Assembly (NCBI GenBank): GCA_028278625.1
Contig: JANQDY010000159.1
Span: 1-27,771, forward strand
From: Thermodesulfobacteriota bacterium
Lineage (GTDB): Bacteria; Desulfobacterota; DSM-4660; Desulfatiglandales; Desulfatiglandaceae
DNA length: 27,771 bases
Direction: 5' to 3'
A program made the translations under genes and the position numbers. The first letter of the stretch is position 1, and the number at the start of each line of letters is the position of its first letter. Under the pieces are notes generated by a model. The model worked only from the letters and a program-made list of their open reading frames with translations. It was not told where the DNA came from and made no database searches. Below are positions 1 through 7,785 of the stretch, one piece after another.

Positions 1-14
1 ATTCGTTTTCCCAT
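1..14 (-). CDS. Possible 5' end of a gene running off the left edge
   Basis: On the minus strand an ATG at 14-12 opens a frame reading Met-Gly-Lys-Arg before the window ends. An AAGGAG Shine-Dalgarno sequence lies at 21-26, six bases upstream of the ATG, which is the main support. Nothing can be said about the product. The dyad at 128-144 would lie upstream of this gene. Confidence 0.4.
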
Positions 15-127
15 TTCACTCTCCTTCAACTTTGCTAGCGGAAAGTGTAGGGGAATTTATCTCAGATTCTGTCCGGTTTATTCTGCCCTATGCACCTACT
101 CCACAGCTACTCCAGAAATCAAAAAAA

Positions 128-144
128 TGTAGCGTTACGTTACA
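128..144. promoter_or_regulatory. 17-bp operator-like dyad
   Basis: The sequence TGTAGCGTTACGTTACA reads nearly the same on both strands: only the central base and one symmetric pair (positions 5 and 13) break the palindrome. Its size and CGTnACG core resemble operators of TetR-type dimeric repressors, which is an inference. It lies about 115 bases upstream of the possible minus-strand start at 14. Confidence 0.35.
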
Positions 145-161
145 CGAAATTAACATCTAAG

Positions 162-188
162 AAGGCCGCCTTTTGACGGTCTTTTTTT
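162..188 (+). terminator. Rho-independent terminator-like hairpin
   Basis: AAGGCCG (162-168) pairs with CGGTCTT (177-183) through seven base pairs including one G-T wobble, with an 8-base loop, and runs into a T tract at 182-188. The orientation fits plus-strand transcription, yet no plus-strand gene is visible upstream inside the window, so the transcript it would end is unknown. Confidence 0.5.
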
Positions 189-466
189 GTTCCCTACCCT
201 TCCAATAAGATAACAAATCTTTGACTTTCAGAGTTCTGAGCATTCGATGGCTCAGGCCATTTCTGAGATCTATCCCTTAGCCTCTACAACCATATATTGT
301 GGTTGGCGATTTTTGATTTTGCTTGAAAAAAGCAATGTCTTATCATCACACCCATATCTTGACAATTTCAGTAGGATTTGACACGGTTGATGCAGACGCT
401 GGGAATCACATTTGTACCGATTCTTGCTTTTGTCTTAAATCCGGTTGCTCAGGAGGTTCAGCCAGC
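189..466. other. Non-coding stretch upstream of the first secreted protein
   Basis: No convincing gene. Two small inverted repeats are visible: ATGGC/GCCAT around 246-259 and CAACCA/TGGTTG at 287-305. The reading frame of the next gene stays open from 323, but the region before 467 encodes no signal peptide, so I treat it as leader. No confident promoter was recognised. Confidence 0.4.
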
Positions 467-1426
467 ATGAGATATTTATCATTCCTACTGACATTATTTT
501 TTCTTTTCACATGCATGTTTGTGAGCTACCCCTCATCGTCCACGGCGACCGACACATGCACCAGCGACACAATGAATCAGAATTTGTATTGTACGGATGA
601 CGATGATGATTGTTCCGTGTGCAGCCCTTATTTCGACTGGTATTCCTTAGAGTTCAAAAATGCCAACTCCGTAAACTGGAATCCAAATGGCACTTGTTTT
701 CCATATCAATACAACGACCAAGGCGACAGCAAAAGCTACTGCAATTATTCCATAAACGGCAATGAAATTGTTTTTTATTTCAACCAGGATGATGATTACG
801 GTCTTCCGCAACTGGGACAGAATTTCAACAATAATGTGGAAACGTTCGTGCTCAGTTTCAATAACGAAACGGCTTTTTTTGGGATTACGTCCAACCAGAA
901 CCCGCCTTACCCGCCGGAAAATAATGAGATGTATTTCGTTGACTGCGGAGAATTGACGGTGGACGATGCCACGGTAAATGTCTGCTTCGCCCAACAGCAC
1001 AATTTCGGTCACCCGGGTCACTTGTGGCTTATGGCTGCTCCCGCCTTTGAAGGATCAGCGTCCGCCGCCTTGAATGGTGCAACAATATTGTCCTGTTTTT
1101 CGAGTGGAACGAGCACCGGCATTTTTAATTCCGAATCATTTTACTATAATGGAACGTCCGGAGGCGGAAATTTGGGTGCTTTAAACTGTTCCTGTCTTGT
1201 AAACGGTCAAAACTGCGATGATCTCAACCTGGAAAGCTATGAGCAAGATCTAACACAAGAACAACTGACGAATCTGAAACTGGCTTTGAGTTCCACAAAG
1301 AAATTGGGTCAGGCAATCATCAGTATTGCCGATGATTTCTCAAATCTCATCCTTGACCTTACCCAACCCGCGGAAGACCCCGAAGAATTGGCTGAGATGG
1401 CACTCGACTTTCTTGACGACGAATGA
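467..1426 (+). CDS. Secreted cysteine-rich hypothetical protein
   Basis: A 319-residue protein of unknown function. The start at 467 is chosen because AGGAGG (451-456) sits 10 bases upstream and because it places a signal peptide at the N terminus (Met-Arg, then a hydrophobic stretch over about residues 4-18). The frame is open back to 323, but that part is polar. The mature region is acidic and polar, with several Cys near the N terminus, an Asp-rich run at about residues 44-48, many Asn and Gly, and an amphipathic, Glu/Asp-rich C-terminal tail. This suggests a disulfide-stabilised exported or surface protein. I recognise no domain. The next gene starts 55 bases downstream on the same strand and is also exported, so the two may be co-transcribed. 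Confidence 0.7.
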   Translation: MRYLSFLLTLFFLFTCMFVSYPSSSTATDTCTSDTMNQNLYCTDDDDDCSVCSPYFDWYSLEFKNANSVNWNPNGTCFPYQYNDQGDSKSYCNYSINGNEIVFYFNQDDDYGLPQLGQNFNNNVETFVLSFNNETAFFGITSNQNPPYPPENNEMYFVDCGELTVDDATVNVCFAQQHNFGHPGHLWLMAAPAFEGSASAALNGATILSCFSSGTSTGIFNSESFYYNGTSGGGNLGALNCSCLVNGQNCDDLNLESYEQDLTQEQLTNLKLALSSTKKLGQAIISIADDFSNLILDLTQPAEDPEELAEMALDFLDDE

Positions 1427-1481
1427 AATTGGATCCTCAGGTTGGACTTTCATGGAAACAGGACAAGCAAGAGGAAAAAAC

Positions 1482-2393
1482 ATGAAGACAATTGCCATTC
1501 TGTGCCTTTTGCTCATCATCTCTTTGGGTTGCTCGGATGATGCTGCCAACACGGTTTCCCAGCCGTGTACCTCAATTAATTTTCCCGGCGATTCGGAAGG
1601 CAGTTATGCATTCGGCATCAACGATTCAGGCCAAATCGTCGGACGTTACGACAACGCAGCCGGCGCTCATGGATTCATGACCGCCGCCGGGAGCATTGCG
1701 GGTGCGCCTCTTGATTGTCCCGGTGCCGAGAACACCTTGGCAATAGGCATAAACAACCAGGGGCATGTGGTGGGGCGGTATATCGACGAAAACGGAGGCC
1801 ATGGATTCCTGAGCACCGACGGCGGCGCCACCTGCATGCCCATCGATTGCCCCGGCGCCTCGACCACCGTGGCTGTCGGCATCAACCAACAGGGGCGGAT
1901 TGTCGGATATTTCAGGAACGAATCCGGCGCTCATGGATTCTTGAGCACCGATGGCGGCGCTTCTTGCATCCCCATGGATTGCCCCGGTGTAACGGAACAG
2001 ACCCAACTTTTTGACATCAACGAAAAGGGGCATATGGTGGGGCGGTACGAGGACGAAGCCGGAGGGCACGGTTTCCTGAGCACCGATGGAGGGGTTACCT
2101 GCCTTCCCATTGACTGTCCCGGCGCCACCAGGGATACGGCAGTGCTCGGCATCAACGATTCAGGGCACATTGTGGGACGGTTTGTTGACGACATTGGCCG
2201 CCACGGATTTTTGAGTACCGATGAAGGGCTAACCTGTACCCGCGTGGATGCCCCTTCCACAGCAGGTAACAGCCGAGTCTACGGTATCAACAATGCCGGC
2301 TTCATGGTCGGCGTTTACGAGGACGAAACCGGTAGCCACGCATTCTCATCCTCAGGGGTCGGCGCCTGTCGAAACACGTTTATCGACGGTTGA
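1482..2393 (+). CDS. HAF-repeat lipoprotein
   Basis: A 303-residue exported protein. The start at 1482 follows a GAGGA Shine-Dalgarno sequence and gives a short lipoprotein-type signal (hydrophobic core, then Ser-Leu-Gly-Cys at about residues 14-17). The longer frame from 1326 overlaps the previous gene and lacks a signal. The mature protein is almost entirely six tandem units of about 45 residues, each with a G-I-N-x-x-G-x-x-V-G-R-Y core, then G-x-H-G-F-L-S-T-D and usually a C-x-P-x-D-C-P-G end. This matches the HAF family of probable extracellular repeats, whose role is not established; a beta-propeller-like fold is plausible. Most inner repeats carry two Cys, which may form disulfides. The repeats are also similar at DNA level. 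The protein is probably anchored to the outer membrane or surface. Confidence 0.8.
   Translation: MKTIAILCLLLIISLGCSDDAANTVSQPCTSINFPGDSEGSYAFGINDSGQIVGRYDNAAGAHGFMTAAGSIAGAPLDCPGAENTLAIGINNQGHVVGRYIDENGGHGFLSTDGGATCMPIDCPGASTTVAVGINQQGRIVGYFRNESGAHGFLSTDGGASCIPMDCPGVTEQTQLFDINEKGHMVGRYEDEAGGHGFLSTDGGVTCLPIDCPGATRDTAVLGINDSGHIVGRFVDDIGRHGFLSTDEGLTCTRVDAPSTAGNSRVYGINNAGFMVGVYEDETGSHAFSSSGVGACRNTFIDG
1598..2380 (+). repeat. Six tandem in-frame repeats of about 135 bp
   Basis: The six HAF units of the lipoprotein gene are recognisable in the DNA, for example the recurring stretches encoding H-G-F-L-S-T-D-G-G and D-C-P-G. The first and last units are the most divergent. Boundaries are approximate. 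Confidence 0.7.
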
Positions 2394-2640
2394 ACCGATT
2401 TTCGGTGAGCGGTGCGGACGGCCGCCTTGCTTTGCTTCCCCGGGGATGGCAGTTGACAGTGGGGCACCTCCTTCAGGATTCCGGCAGAGACGGGTTTCGG
2501 TTGACGAATCTCAGGTATATACAGGTGATGTTCCCCTTGGGTCCATCTCAAATAGGTGGTATTGCTATTTTCAAGGATAGGTTCAAGCATTCTGCGAACA
2601 GACCATATGTTGCTTCGCCTAAATGGCAAATGAAACGAAT
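2394..2640. other. Intergenic stretch between convergent genes
   Basis: The stretch between the HAF lipoprotein (+) and the LuxR-type regulator (-). A TTG-initiated 84-codon frame (2390-2644) overlaps the lipoprotein stop but has no recognisable features or good ribosome site. I see no clear terminator. Confidence 0.4.
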
Positions 2641-3618
2641 TTAAATCTCTCCCTTCCACATATTTGATTGGAGGTAGGTCACGAGATTAGCGTCGCTGTT
2701 TGTGATTCCGAGCTTTTTTCGGATATGTTCACGGTGGCGATTAATGGTGGAAACTGATACGCCCCGGATCTGGGCAATCTCTTTGCTTCGCATGCCGCTC
2801 CGGATCATGTTGCAGATACTGACCTCTGTCGGTGTCAGGGATAGGTAGGTATTTGACAAATGGCTGACGAAAGGAGAGGCGACCTCCTCCAAGTTCGTCC
2901 TGAGCATGTCCACGTATTTCAAATGGGTCTTGGGCAAATCCATAGCTAAAGCGTTAAGAATGGGCATCAGGACTTTGTCTACATTAACTTGGACATTCCG
3001 GTAGATCTCTTGCTTCTCTTCTTCAATTCTTGAAAGGACCGTTCGGAGCGCAATGTTGCTCTCTTCCAGGGCTTTCCGTTCCACGGTCAATTGTCTGTTG
3101 CTATTCTCGAGTTCTTTTTCGGCAGAAATCCGCTTTGCGACCGTGCCAATCCGTTCAGCCACGGCATCCAGTAAAGCGCGTTCCTCCCTGAGAAACGGTC
3201 CTTCATCGGCAGTTGGTCTTTCTTCAACATAGAACATGGTCACTTCCCCCACCGGTTCACCATAAATGAAAATCCTGGAGGATTGCCGCCACTCGCTGCT
3301 TTTAAATCGCCTGCTCTTGTACGTCTTTTCCCTGAAAACGATCTGGGAGCAGGTGATCTCGGGGTATTGCCATGAATGGGGCAGGAAATTGACGAGTTCC
3401 CGAAAGAGCTTTCTCAACGAATAGGGATGGAATTCGGCCAACTGTGCTATCCCATAAAGGCAGTTTAACTCCTTGATGCGCTCCCTGAGTGCAATGACGA
3501 CCTTTGAGGGGTCGGTTTCATCACTAAACGGGATTCGCCACAGACGAGCAAGTTCCTCCTTTGGGTTCTTAAAAGAGCCGCTATACTTCCTCGAAGCAGC
3601 CGTCTCATTTCTACTCAT
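2641..3618 (-). CDS. LuxR-type transcriptional regulator with N-terminal sensor region
   Basis: A 325-residue cytoplasmic DNA-binding regulator. Residues about 30-170 form a GAF-like region (I-F-I-Y-G-E-P-V-G-E-V-T-M-F-Y-V is typical of a GAF strand pair). Residues about 165-215 are a coiled coil rich in Glu, Lys and Arg. Residues about 260-320 are a LuxR/FixJ helix-turn-helix: L-T-P-T-E-V-S-I-C then S-K-E-I-A-Q-I-R-G-V-S-V-S-T-I-N-R-H-R. Proteins of this layout are frequent in Desulfobacterota as one-component regulators; the ligand is unknown. The ATG at 3618 is preceded by GAAGGA. The gene is divergent from a 44-residue membrane peptide, with a perfect inverted repeat in between, so autoregulation and control of the peptide gene are plausible. 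Confidence 0.8.
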   Translation of the reverse strand: MSRNETAASRKYSGSFKNPKEELARLWRIPFSDETDPSKVVIALRERIKELNCLYGIAQLAEFHPYSLRKLFRELVNFLPHSWQYPEITCSQIVFREKTYKSRRFKSSEWRQSSRIFIYGEPVGEVTMFYVEERPTADEGPFLREERALLDAVAERIGTVAKRISAEKELENSNRQLTVERKALEESNIALRTVLSRIEEEKQEIYRNVQVNVDKVLMPILNALAMDLPKTHLKYVDMLRTNLEEVASPFVSHLSNTYLSLTPTEVSICNMIRSGMRSKEIAQIRGVSVSTINRHREHIRKKLGITNSDANLVTYLQSNMWKGEI

Positions 3619-3655
3619 GGCATCCTTCGGAAATGTTACTTTATGCGTGCATTAA

Positions 3656-3687
3656 ATTGGCATAAAATAGGTATTACATATGCCAAT
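3656..3687. promoter_or_regulatory. Inverted-repeat operator candidate between divergent genes
   Basis: ATTGGCATA (3656-3664) and TATGCCAAT (3679-3687) are perfect 9-bp inverted arms separated by 14 bases. A related half-site (ATAGGCATT) follows at about 3694-3702. The site lies between the LuxR-type regulator gene and the promoter of the small peptide, a typical place for an operator bound by a LuxR-type dimer. Confidence 0.55.
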
Positions 3688-3721
3688 AATAAATAGGCAT
3701 TATGAGTGCTTTTTTTGGATA

Positions 3722-3750
3722 TTTACATTTCTAAGGATGATTCATATATT
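3722..3750 (+). promoter_or_regulatory. Sigma-70-type promoter of the small membrane peptide
   Basis: TTTACA (3722-3727), a 17-base spacer and TATATT (3745-3750) form a good -35/-10 pair. The predicted transcript would start near 3757, leaving a leader of roughly 34 bases before the ATG at 3791. The operator candidate lies just upstream. Confidence 0.55.
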
Positions 3751-3790
3751 ATATTATGTCAACAACTTTTTGATCAAAGGGGGTTCCGAA

Positions 3791-3925
3791 ATGAGCTGGG
3801 AAATCCTTTTGACGGTATCGTTGGTTTACTGGTTTTTCGGTGTGATTTACCTCATCGGACTGGCGGTTAAGCTGATCGAGGGGCCGGCTGTGGAGATCGC
3901 TGAAGAAGCGCCTCAATTGGCCTAA
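3791..3925 (+). CDS. 44-residue single-pass membrane peptide
   Basis: A short protein with one hydrophobic helix (about residues 4-27, starting W-E-I-L-L-T-V) and an acidic, Ala-rich C-terminal tail (E-I-A-E-E-A-P). The start at 3791 has a G-rich ribosome site (AAAGGGGG, about 3777-3783) eight bases upstream. The frame is open back to 3680, but that part carries the promoter and is not coding-like. A good promoter and a dyad operator upstream support it being real. I do not recognise the family. It may be a small regulatory membrane protein controlled by the divergent LuxR-type gene. Confidence 0.55.
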   Translation: MSWEILLTVSLVYWFFGVIYLIGLAVKLIEGPAVEIAEEAPQLA

Positions 3926-4124
3926 GGCCGCTTTTGCATCCGGCTATCTTCTGAACGGCTCCGTGTTCACACCGTCCGTCGTTCATAAGCCCTGAACCTT
4001 GCGGACTGGAGCGTGCTGAGACCCGTCTTTTTCGTTTAGCATACAAAAATGTCCCTGTTGTCCTTTGAAGATTCCGAGCGGCTCCCATGTTGTCCTTGGA
4101 GCCAAACGGGGGGAGACCAAAAGC

Positions 4125-4775
4125 ATGACAGAGGGAAGAATCATCTTGTTGAATGGTGCATCCAGTTCCGGGAAATCCACCATTGCCAAAGAACTTCAGA
4201 GCCTTCTCAAGGATCCGCATATGCATTTGGGCATTGACACCGTATTTGGTATGATCCCGCCCAAATGCAAGTGCAGATATCCGTCAAGACTTCAGGCATT
4301 CACTTGGGTGCCCATGCACAAGAACGCGCCCGAAGTGGGTATTACCGTTTCCCCCTTGGGCCACAAAATCATAAGAGGTTTTCATCGCGCCTGTGCTACG
4401 TTTTGCGAATCCGGGCTGAACCTCATCATCGACCATGTGTTGCTTGACAGGACCTGGTCGAATGCCTGTTATGAACTCTTCTCTCCCTTCGAATTTCATT
4501 TCATAGGCGTCCTCTGTTCTATTGAAATGCTCGAGAAAAGGGAAAGGGAGAGAGGCGACAGGCAGATTGGTTTGGCTAGGTTTACAGCGCTCCACGTACA
4601 CGAGGGGAACACCTATGACATGACCGTTGACACGGAGCTTTGGTCACCCGGAGAATGCGCAAAAATAATCATCCGGCATATCAGCTCCGCACGGGTGCAG
4701 GGCATTCGTAGCCCGGCAGCCTTTTTGGAACACTGGTCGCAAAGGTCATCCCACCAACCCATATCACGGAATTAG
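4125..4775 (+). CDS. Chloramphenicol phosphotransferase-like (CPT) P-loop kinase
   Basis: A 216-residue cytoplasmic protein of the CPT-like family, P-loop kinases that phosphorylate hydroxyl groups. The Walker A motif G-A-S-S-S-G-K-S-T (residues 11-19) directly follows a short strand (G-R-I-I-L-L-N), as in that family. G-I-D-T-V-F then supplies the Asp expected near the active site, I-I-D-H-V-L matches the later strand, and an Arg-rich lid region (R-E-R-E-R-G-D-R) follows. The start at 4125 is chosen because it gives the family's usual N terminus. The upstream extension to 4065 is polar and unrelated. The length is slightly above the usual 180 residues owing to a C-terminal tail. No antibiotic cluster surrounds it, so the real substrate is unknown and drug resistance should not be assumed. 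Confidence 0.8.
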   Translation: MTEGRIILLNGASSSGKSTIAKELQSLLKDPHMHLGIDTVFGMIPPKCKCRYPSRLQAFTWVPMHKNAPEVGITVSPLGHKIIRGFHRACATFCESGLNLIIDHVLLDRTWSNACYELFSPFEFHFIGVLCSIEMLEKRERERGDRQIGLARFTALHVHEGNTYDMTVDTELWSPGECAKIIIRHISSARVQGIRSPAAFLEHWSQRSSHQPISRN

Positions 4776-4813
4776 ATTATCCTTTCCGCAATCTTACGCG
4801 CTGAACAGATGGA

Positions 4814-5086
4814 TCAAAGGGAAGGCTTCGCGCCCTTCTCGATATTTCCTGTCAGGAGACCCAATGCACAAACGCCTTTCTTTTCCAGGGTCTTCAATAT
4901 TTCAAAAACGCCCGGTTTTGCATGCCTTTCGTCGGTATCTATTTCGATCTCCAGATTCTGGATGTATGCCGCTACGATTGTCGAAAGCGATCCGTCGTAT
5001 GCTGCAAGTCCGTGGACGGACAGGCCTTCCTTGATAATCTGAATATCGGTCTTTCCCGCCATATTGAGCTGTTTTGACTTAGACAA
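4814..5086 (-). pseudogene. Truncated HAD-superfamily phosphatase fragment
   Basis: A 90-codon remnant of a haloacid-dehalogenase-type hydrolase. It keeps the cap region beginning M-A-G-K-T-D and the second HAD motif near its C terminus (L-G-L-L-T-G-N-I-E-K-G-A). It lacks the essential N-terminal D-x-D-G-T nucleophile motif and everything after motif II, including the Lys and the D-D motif. Only a TTG is available as start, directly after AGGAGG and inside a perfect 7-bp hairpin (5084-5104). It is therefore very unlikely to be an active enzyme. No matching missing parts were seen in the adjacent frames. Confidence 0.6.
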
Positions 5087-5208
5087 CCTCCTGGATAGAG
5101 GTTGGATGGTTGGTGGGAGTACCTATACGGGAATCCTATAATTGATGAAAGGAGAAAAACTGATCATATATTCTTCAGCCACCATACCTTCTACTGTCAG
5201 ACAAATGT

Positions 5209-6012
5209 TCACCCCTTGAAATACCGGCCGGGCGTCCTACCAAGAGCCTTTTTAAACATCGCAATGAATGCGCTTGGGTCTTCGTAACCAAGGTCCAGAG
5301 CAACCGTTGTAACAGGCTCTTCCCTTGCCAGCATTCTTAAACCCTCCAAAATTCTTACCTGCTGCCGCCACTGCATGAAACTCATCCCCGTCTCAGACCT
5401 GAAAAGCCGGGTGAGAGTTCGACTTGTAGCCCCAACGGCCTTACCCCAGTCCTCCAGTGAACGTTTATCTGCCGGATTTTCTGTTAGTCCTACAAATATC
5501 TTATGAAGCCGGGCATCTTTCGGTATCGGAAGATCCAGAGGTGCAATTTCCAGAATCTGAACCAAGTCGAGTATAACATTCATAACCCTCTCTTCAAGAC
5601 TATCAGGCATGTATAGTTGCGGCAATGTTGTCGCATGAAGAATAAGTTCTCTCAGTACCGGCGGAACTGTTAACACACAACACTCTTTCCCCAACTTGGG
5701 TGCGAATGCAGGTTTAATATAGAGCGTGCGCATCGACAAAGTGCCGGAGCATCTGATCTGATGCTCGGTAAGGGCTGGTATCCACACGGCACGAAGAGGA
5801 GGAACAACCCATATCCCGTTTGCCGTTGTCACAGTCATGACGCCTGAAGAAGCATACAATAGCTGCGAACGAGCATGCCGGTGAAATGGGATCAGGTGAC
5901 CGTTCGAGAAATCCTTGGCCATTGCCACTACAGCTTGGGAAATGCTTGTGATCTCTTCTGCAGGATCAGTCAATTCGGTCTTTGTCTGGTTTTCGACACA
6001 ATTTGTCTTCAT
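5209..6012 (-). CDS. AraC-family regulator with cupin sensor domain
   Basis: A 267-residue regulator. The N-terminal half is a cupin-like AraC arm (H-L-I-P-F-H-R-H-A-R-S-Q-L-L-Y then G-V-M-T-V-T-T). The C-terminal ~100 residues carry the two AraC helix-turn-helix units (S-L-E-D-W-G-K-A-V-G-A-T-S-R-T-L-T-R-L-F and V-A-L-D-L-G-Y-E-D-P-S-A-F). This layout resembles the YeaM/NimR group, which typically controls a divergent exporter. The start at 6012 is a choice between in-frame ATGs (6102, 6069, 6012) and none has a good ribosome site. 6012 avoids overlap with the divergent transporter. It most likely controls that MFS gene. Confidence 0.8.
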   Translation of the reverse strand: MKTNCVENQTKTELTDPAEEITSISQAVVAMAKDFSNGHLIPFHRHARSQLLYASSGVMTVTTANGIWVVPPLRAVWIPALTEHQIRCSGTLSMRTLYIKPAFAPKLGKECCVLTVPPVLRELILHATTLPQLYMPDSLEERVMNVILDLVQILEIAPLDLPIPKDARLHKIFVGLTENPADKRSLEDWGKAVGATSRTLTRLFRSETGMSFMQWRQQVRILEGLRMLAREEPVTTVALDLGYEDPSAFIAMFKKALGRTPGRYFKG

Positions 6013-6067
6013 AGCGATAGCAGGATGTTCTGGTTCTTTGTTATTGTTTAATTCATAAGGAGGGATC

Positions 6068-7288
6068 ATGGCAAATAGAATCCACTTCATTTTTCTGAAC
6101 ATCGGCCACTTTTACGATCACCTTTTCATGTTGATTTTTGCAACGGTTGCGGCAATCACCCTATCACATGAATGGGGTATGAGCTATGCGGCACTGATCC
6201 CATATGCCACGCCGGGTTTCGTGGCTTTCGGGGTGTGTGCAGTACCCGCAGGATGGATCGCTGACAAGTGGAGCCGCAAGGGTATGATGCTTGTCTTCTA
6301 TATCGGCATCGGTTTGAGTTCCATACTCACTGCATTTTCAGAATCACCGGTCGAAATCGCAATCGGCCTTTTTGCCATTGGACTCTTTGCATCCATCTAT
6401 CATCCGGTCGGTCTTGCACTTGTCATACAAGACCGCAAGGAGACCGGAGTCCCTCTCGCCATTAACGGGATTTTCGGTAACATGGGGGTGGCTTGTTCGG
6501 CGCTTCTCACAGGTTTTCTAATTGATCATATGGGGTGGCGTTCAGCCTTCGTGTGCCCGGGGGTTTTTTCCATAGCAACAGGAATCACATATGCTGTTTT
6601 TCTGTATGTATCCGAAAACAATAATACCAAGGAGGCCGATTTCTCTGTGACCGCTAGGAAGGCTATTGATACGCCGGAGTTTGGTAGGCGCCTTCTCATC
6701 CGTGTGTTCGCCATCATTCTCTTCTCCACTGCGGTGGGAGGGTTCGTCTTTCAAAGCACAACCTTTGCGCTTCCCAAAGTCTTTGCCGAGCGGCTTGCCG
6801 AGATGGCCCTTTCGGCGACACTATTGGGATGGTACGCCTTCATTGTATTTGCAATTGCTGCTTTTGGCCAGCTTATCGTTGGATATTTGGTAGACAAGTT
6901 CTCTGTCCGAACGGTGTTTGCGCTGGTGGCAGCGCTTCAGGCTGTCTTCTTAGTAATAATGCCCGGCCTAACAGGATGGACTGCCATAACAGTCGCTATG
7001 GCATTCATGCTGGCTGTCTTTGGACAGATTCCCATCAATGACGTATTGATTGGCCGTATCACTCGAAGCGAGTGGCGGAGTCGCGTTTACGGTTTCCGTT
7101 ACATTGTGACCTTTTCGGTCATGGCCTCCGCAGTCCCTTTTATCGCATGGATACACACCCACAGGGGCTTTGACGGACTTTTCACCATACTCTCCGTAGC
7201 GGCGGCCTGCATCTGTGTGTCCGTTCTTTTGCTGCCCCGATTTCGGTCGGCGGATAGGCAAACTCAAAGACGTGGATTCAGGAGATAG
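6068..7288 (+). CDS. MFS transporter
   Basis: A 406-residue inner-membrane protein with about 12 hydrophobic segments. The signature of the major facilitator superfamily is seen after the second helix (G-W-I-A-D-K-W-S-R-K-G), with the matching loop in the second half (G-Y-L-V-D-K-F-S-V-R). The start at 6068 follows AAGGAGG (6057-6063). The divergent AraC-type gene lies only 55 bases away, the layout seen for inducible efflux pumps such as NimR/NimT of E. coli. The overall form also recalls fosmidomycin-resistance-type transporters. The substrate cannot be read from the sequence. Confidence 0.85.
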   Translation: MANRIHFIFLNIGHFYDHLFMLIFATVAAITLSHEWGMSYAALIPYATPGFVAFGVCAVPAGWIADKWSRKGMMLVFYIGIGLSSILTAFSESPVEIAIGLFAIGLFASIYHPVGLALVIQDRKETGVPLAINGIFGNMGVACSALLTGFLIDHMGWRSAFVCPGVFSIATGITYAVFLYVSENNNTKEADFSVTARKAIDTPEFGRRLLIRVFAIILFSTAVGGFVFQSTTFALPKVFAERLAEMALSATLLGWYAFIVFAIAAFGQLIVGYLVDKFSVRTVFALVAALQAVFLVIMPGLTGWTAITVAMAFMLAVFGQIPINDVLIGRITRSEWRSRVYGFRYIVTFSVMASAVPFIAWIHTHRGFDGLFTILSVAAACICVSVLLLPRFRSADRQTQRRGFRR

Positions 7289-7365
7289 GACAAATGCCGC
7301 GGTGGTGTCGCCGCAGTTCACGTCCTTATCCGGATAAACCCTTCCCTAATTCCGAACGATTAAGC

Positions 7366-7728
7366 CTATCTTCGGAAACCGTACTCCAGCACAAAATACT
7401 TTGGATTCAGCTCTTCCAGTGGTTCTCGAATTTTTTCGAGCTCCTCCTCGGGGCCGTGTATCTCAAAACTTGTTAAATCGGAAATTTTCAGGATCTCTTC
7501 CAATAGTGGACCAATATTCTTGAGGTGCTCAAGTGCTCCCTCCCCATCTGCATACCCTTCACGGCAGTGGGCCTCGTCACCATTAAAGCTAAACCCGTAA
7601 TACAGGCATTTTTCTTCTTCGTTGGCCTTTTCCACACATTTCCTACAAAGATCCTTGCACTCATCCAATTTCCCTTCGGCGATCTTAAAATACGGTACAA
7701 TCGTAACACACTTGTCGTTTGTTGCCAT
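7366..7728 (-). CDS. Small ABM-fold (dimeric alpha/beta barrel) protein
   Basis: A 120-residue cytoplasmic protein. The pattern at residues 9-45 (I-V-P-Y-F-K-I-A-E-G-K-L-D-E-C-K, then a Cys-containing helix, then C-L-Y-Y-G-F-S-F) matches antibiotic-biosynthesis-monooxygenase-like ferredoxin-fold proteins. H-C-R-E-G-Y-A-D-G-E-G-A-L-E-H-L-K follows, as in the family's second strand and helix. It has several Cys (about residues 7, 24, 28, 31, 41 and 55). A strong ribosome site (AGAGGAGGAAAC) precedes the ATG at 7728. The family includes haem-degrading and quinone-forming enzymes and many uncharacterised members, so no reaction is assigned. Confidence 0.65.
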   Translation of the reverse strand: MATNDKCVTIVPYFKIAEGKLDECKDLCRKCVEKANEEEKCLYYGFSFNGDEAHCREGYADGEGALEHLKNIGPLLEEILKISDLTSFEIHGPEEELEKIREPLEELNPKYFVLEYGFRR

Positions 7729-7785
7729 TGTTTCCTCCTCTGCTTTTATTTGTTTTTCTTCCTAACGCATCTCATCACAGACGCG

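Noticed and set aside
3867..4226. A 119-codon minus-strand frame between the small peptide and the CPT-like gene
   Set aside because: It overlaps the N terminus of the CPT-like gene and the end of the peptide, and has no domain or ribosome site.
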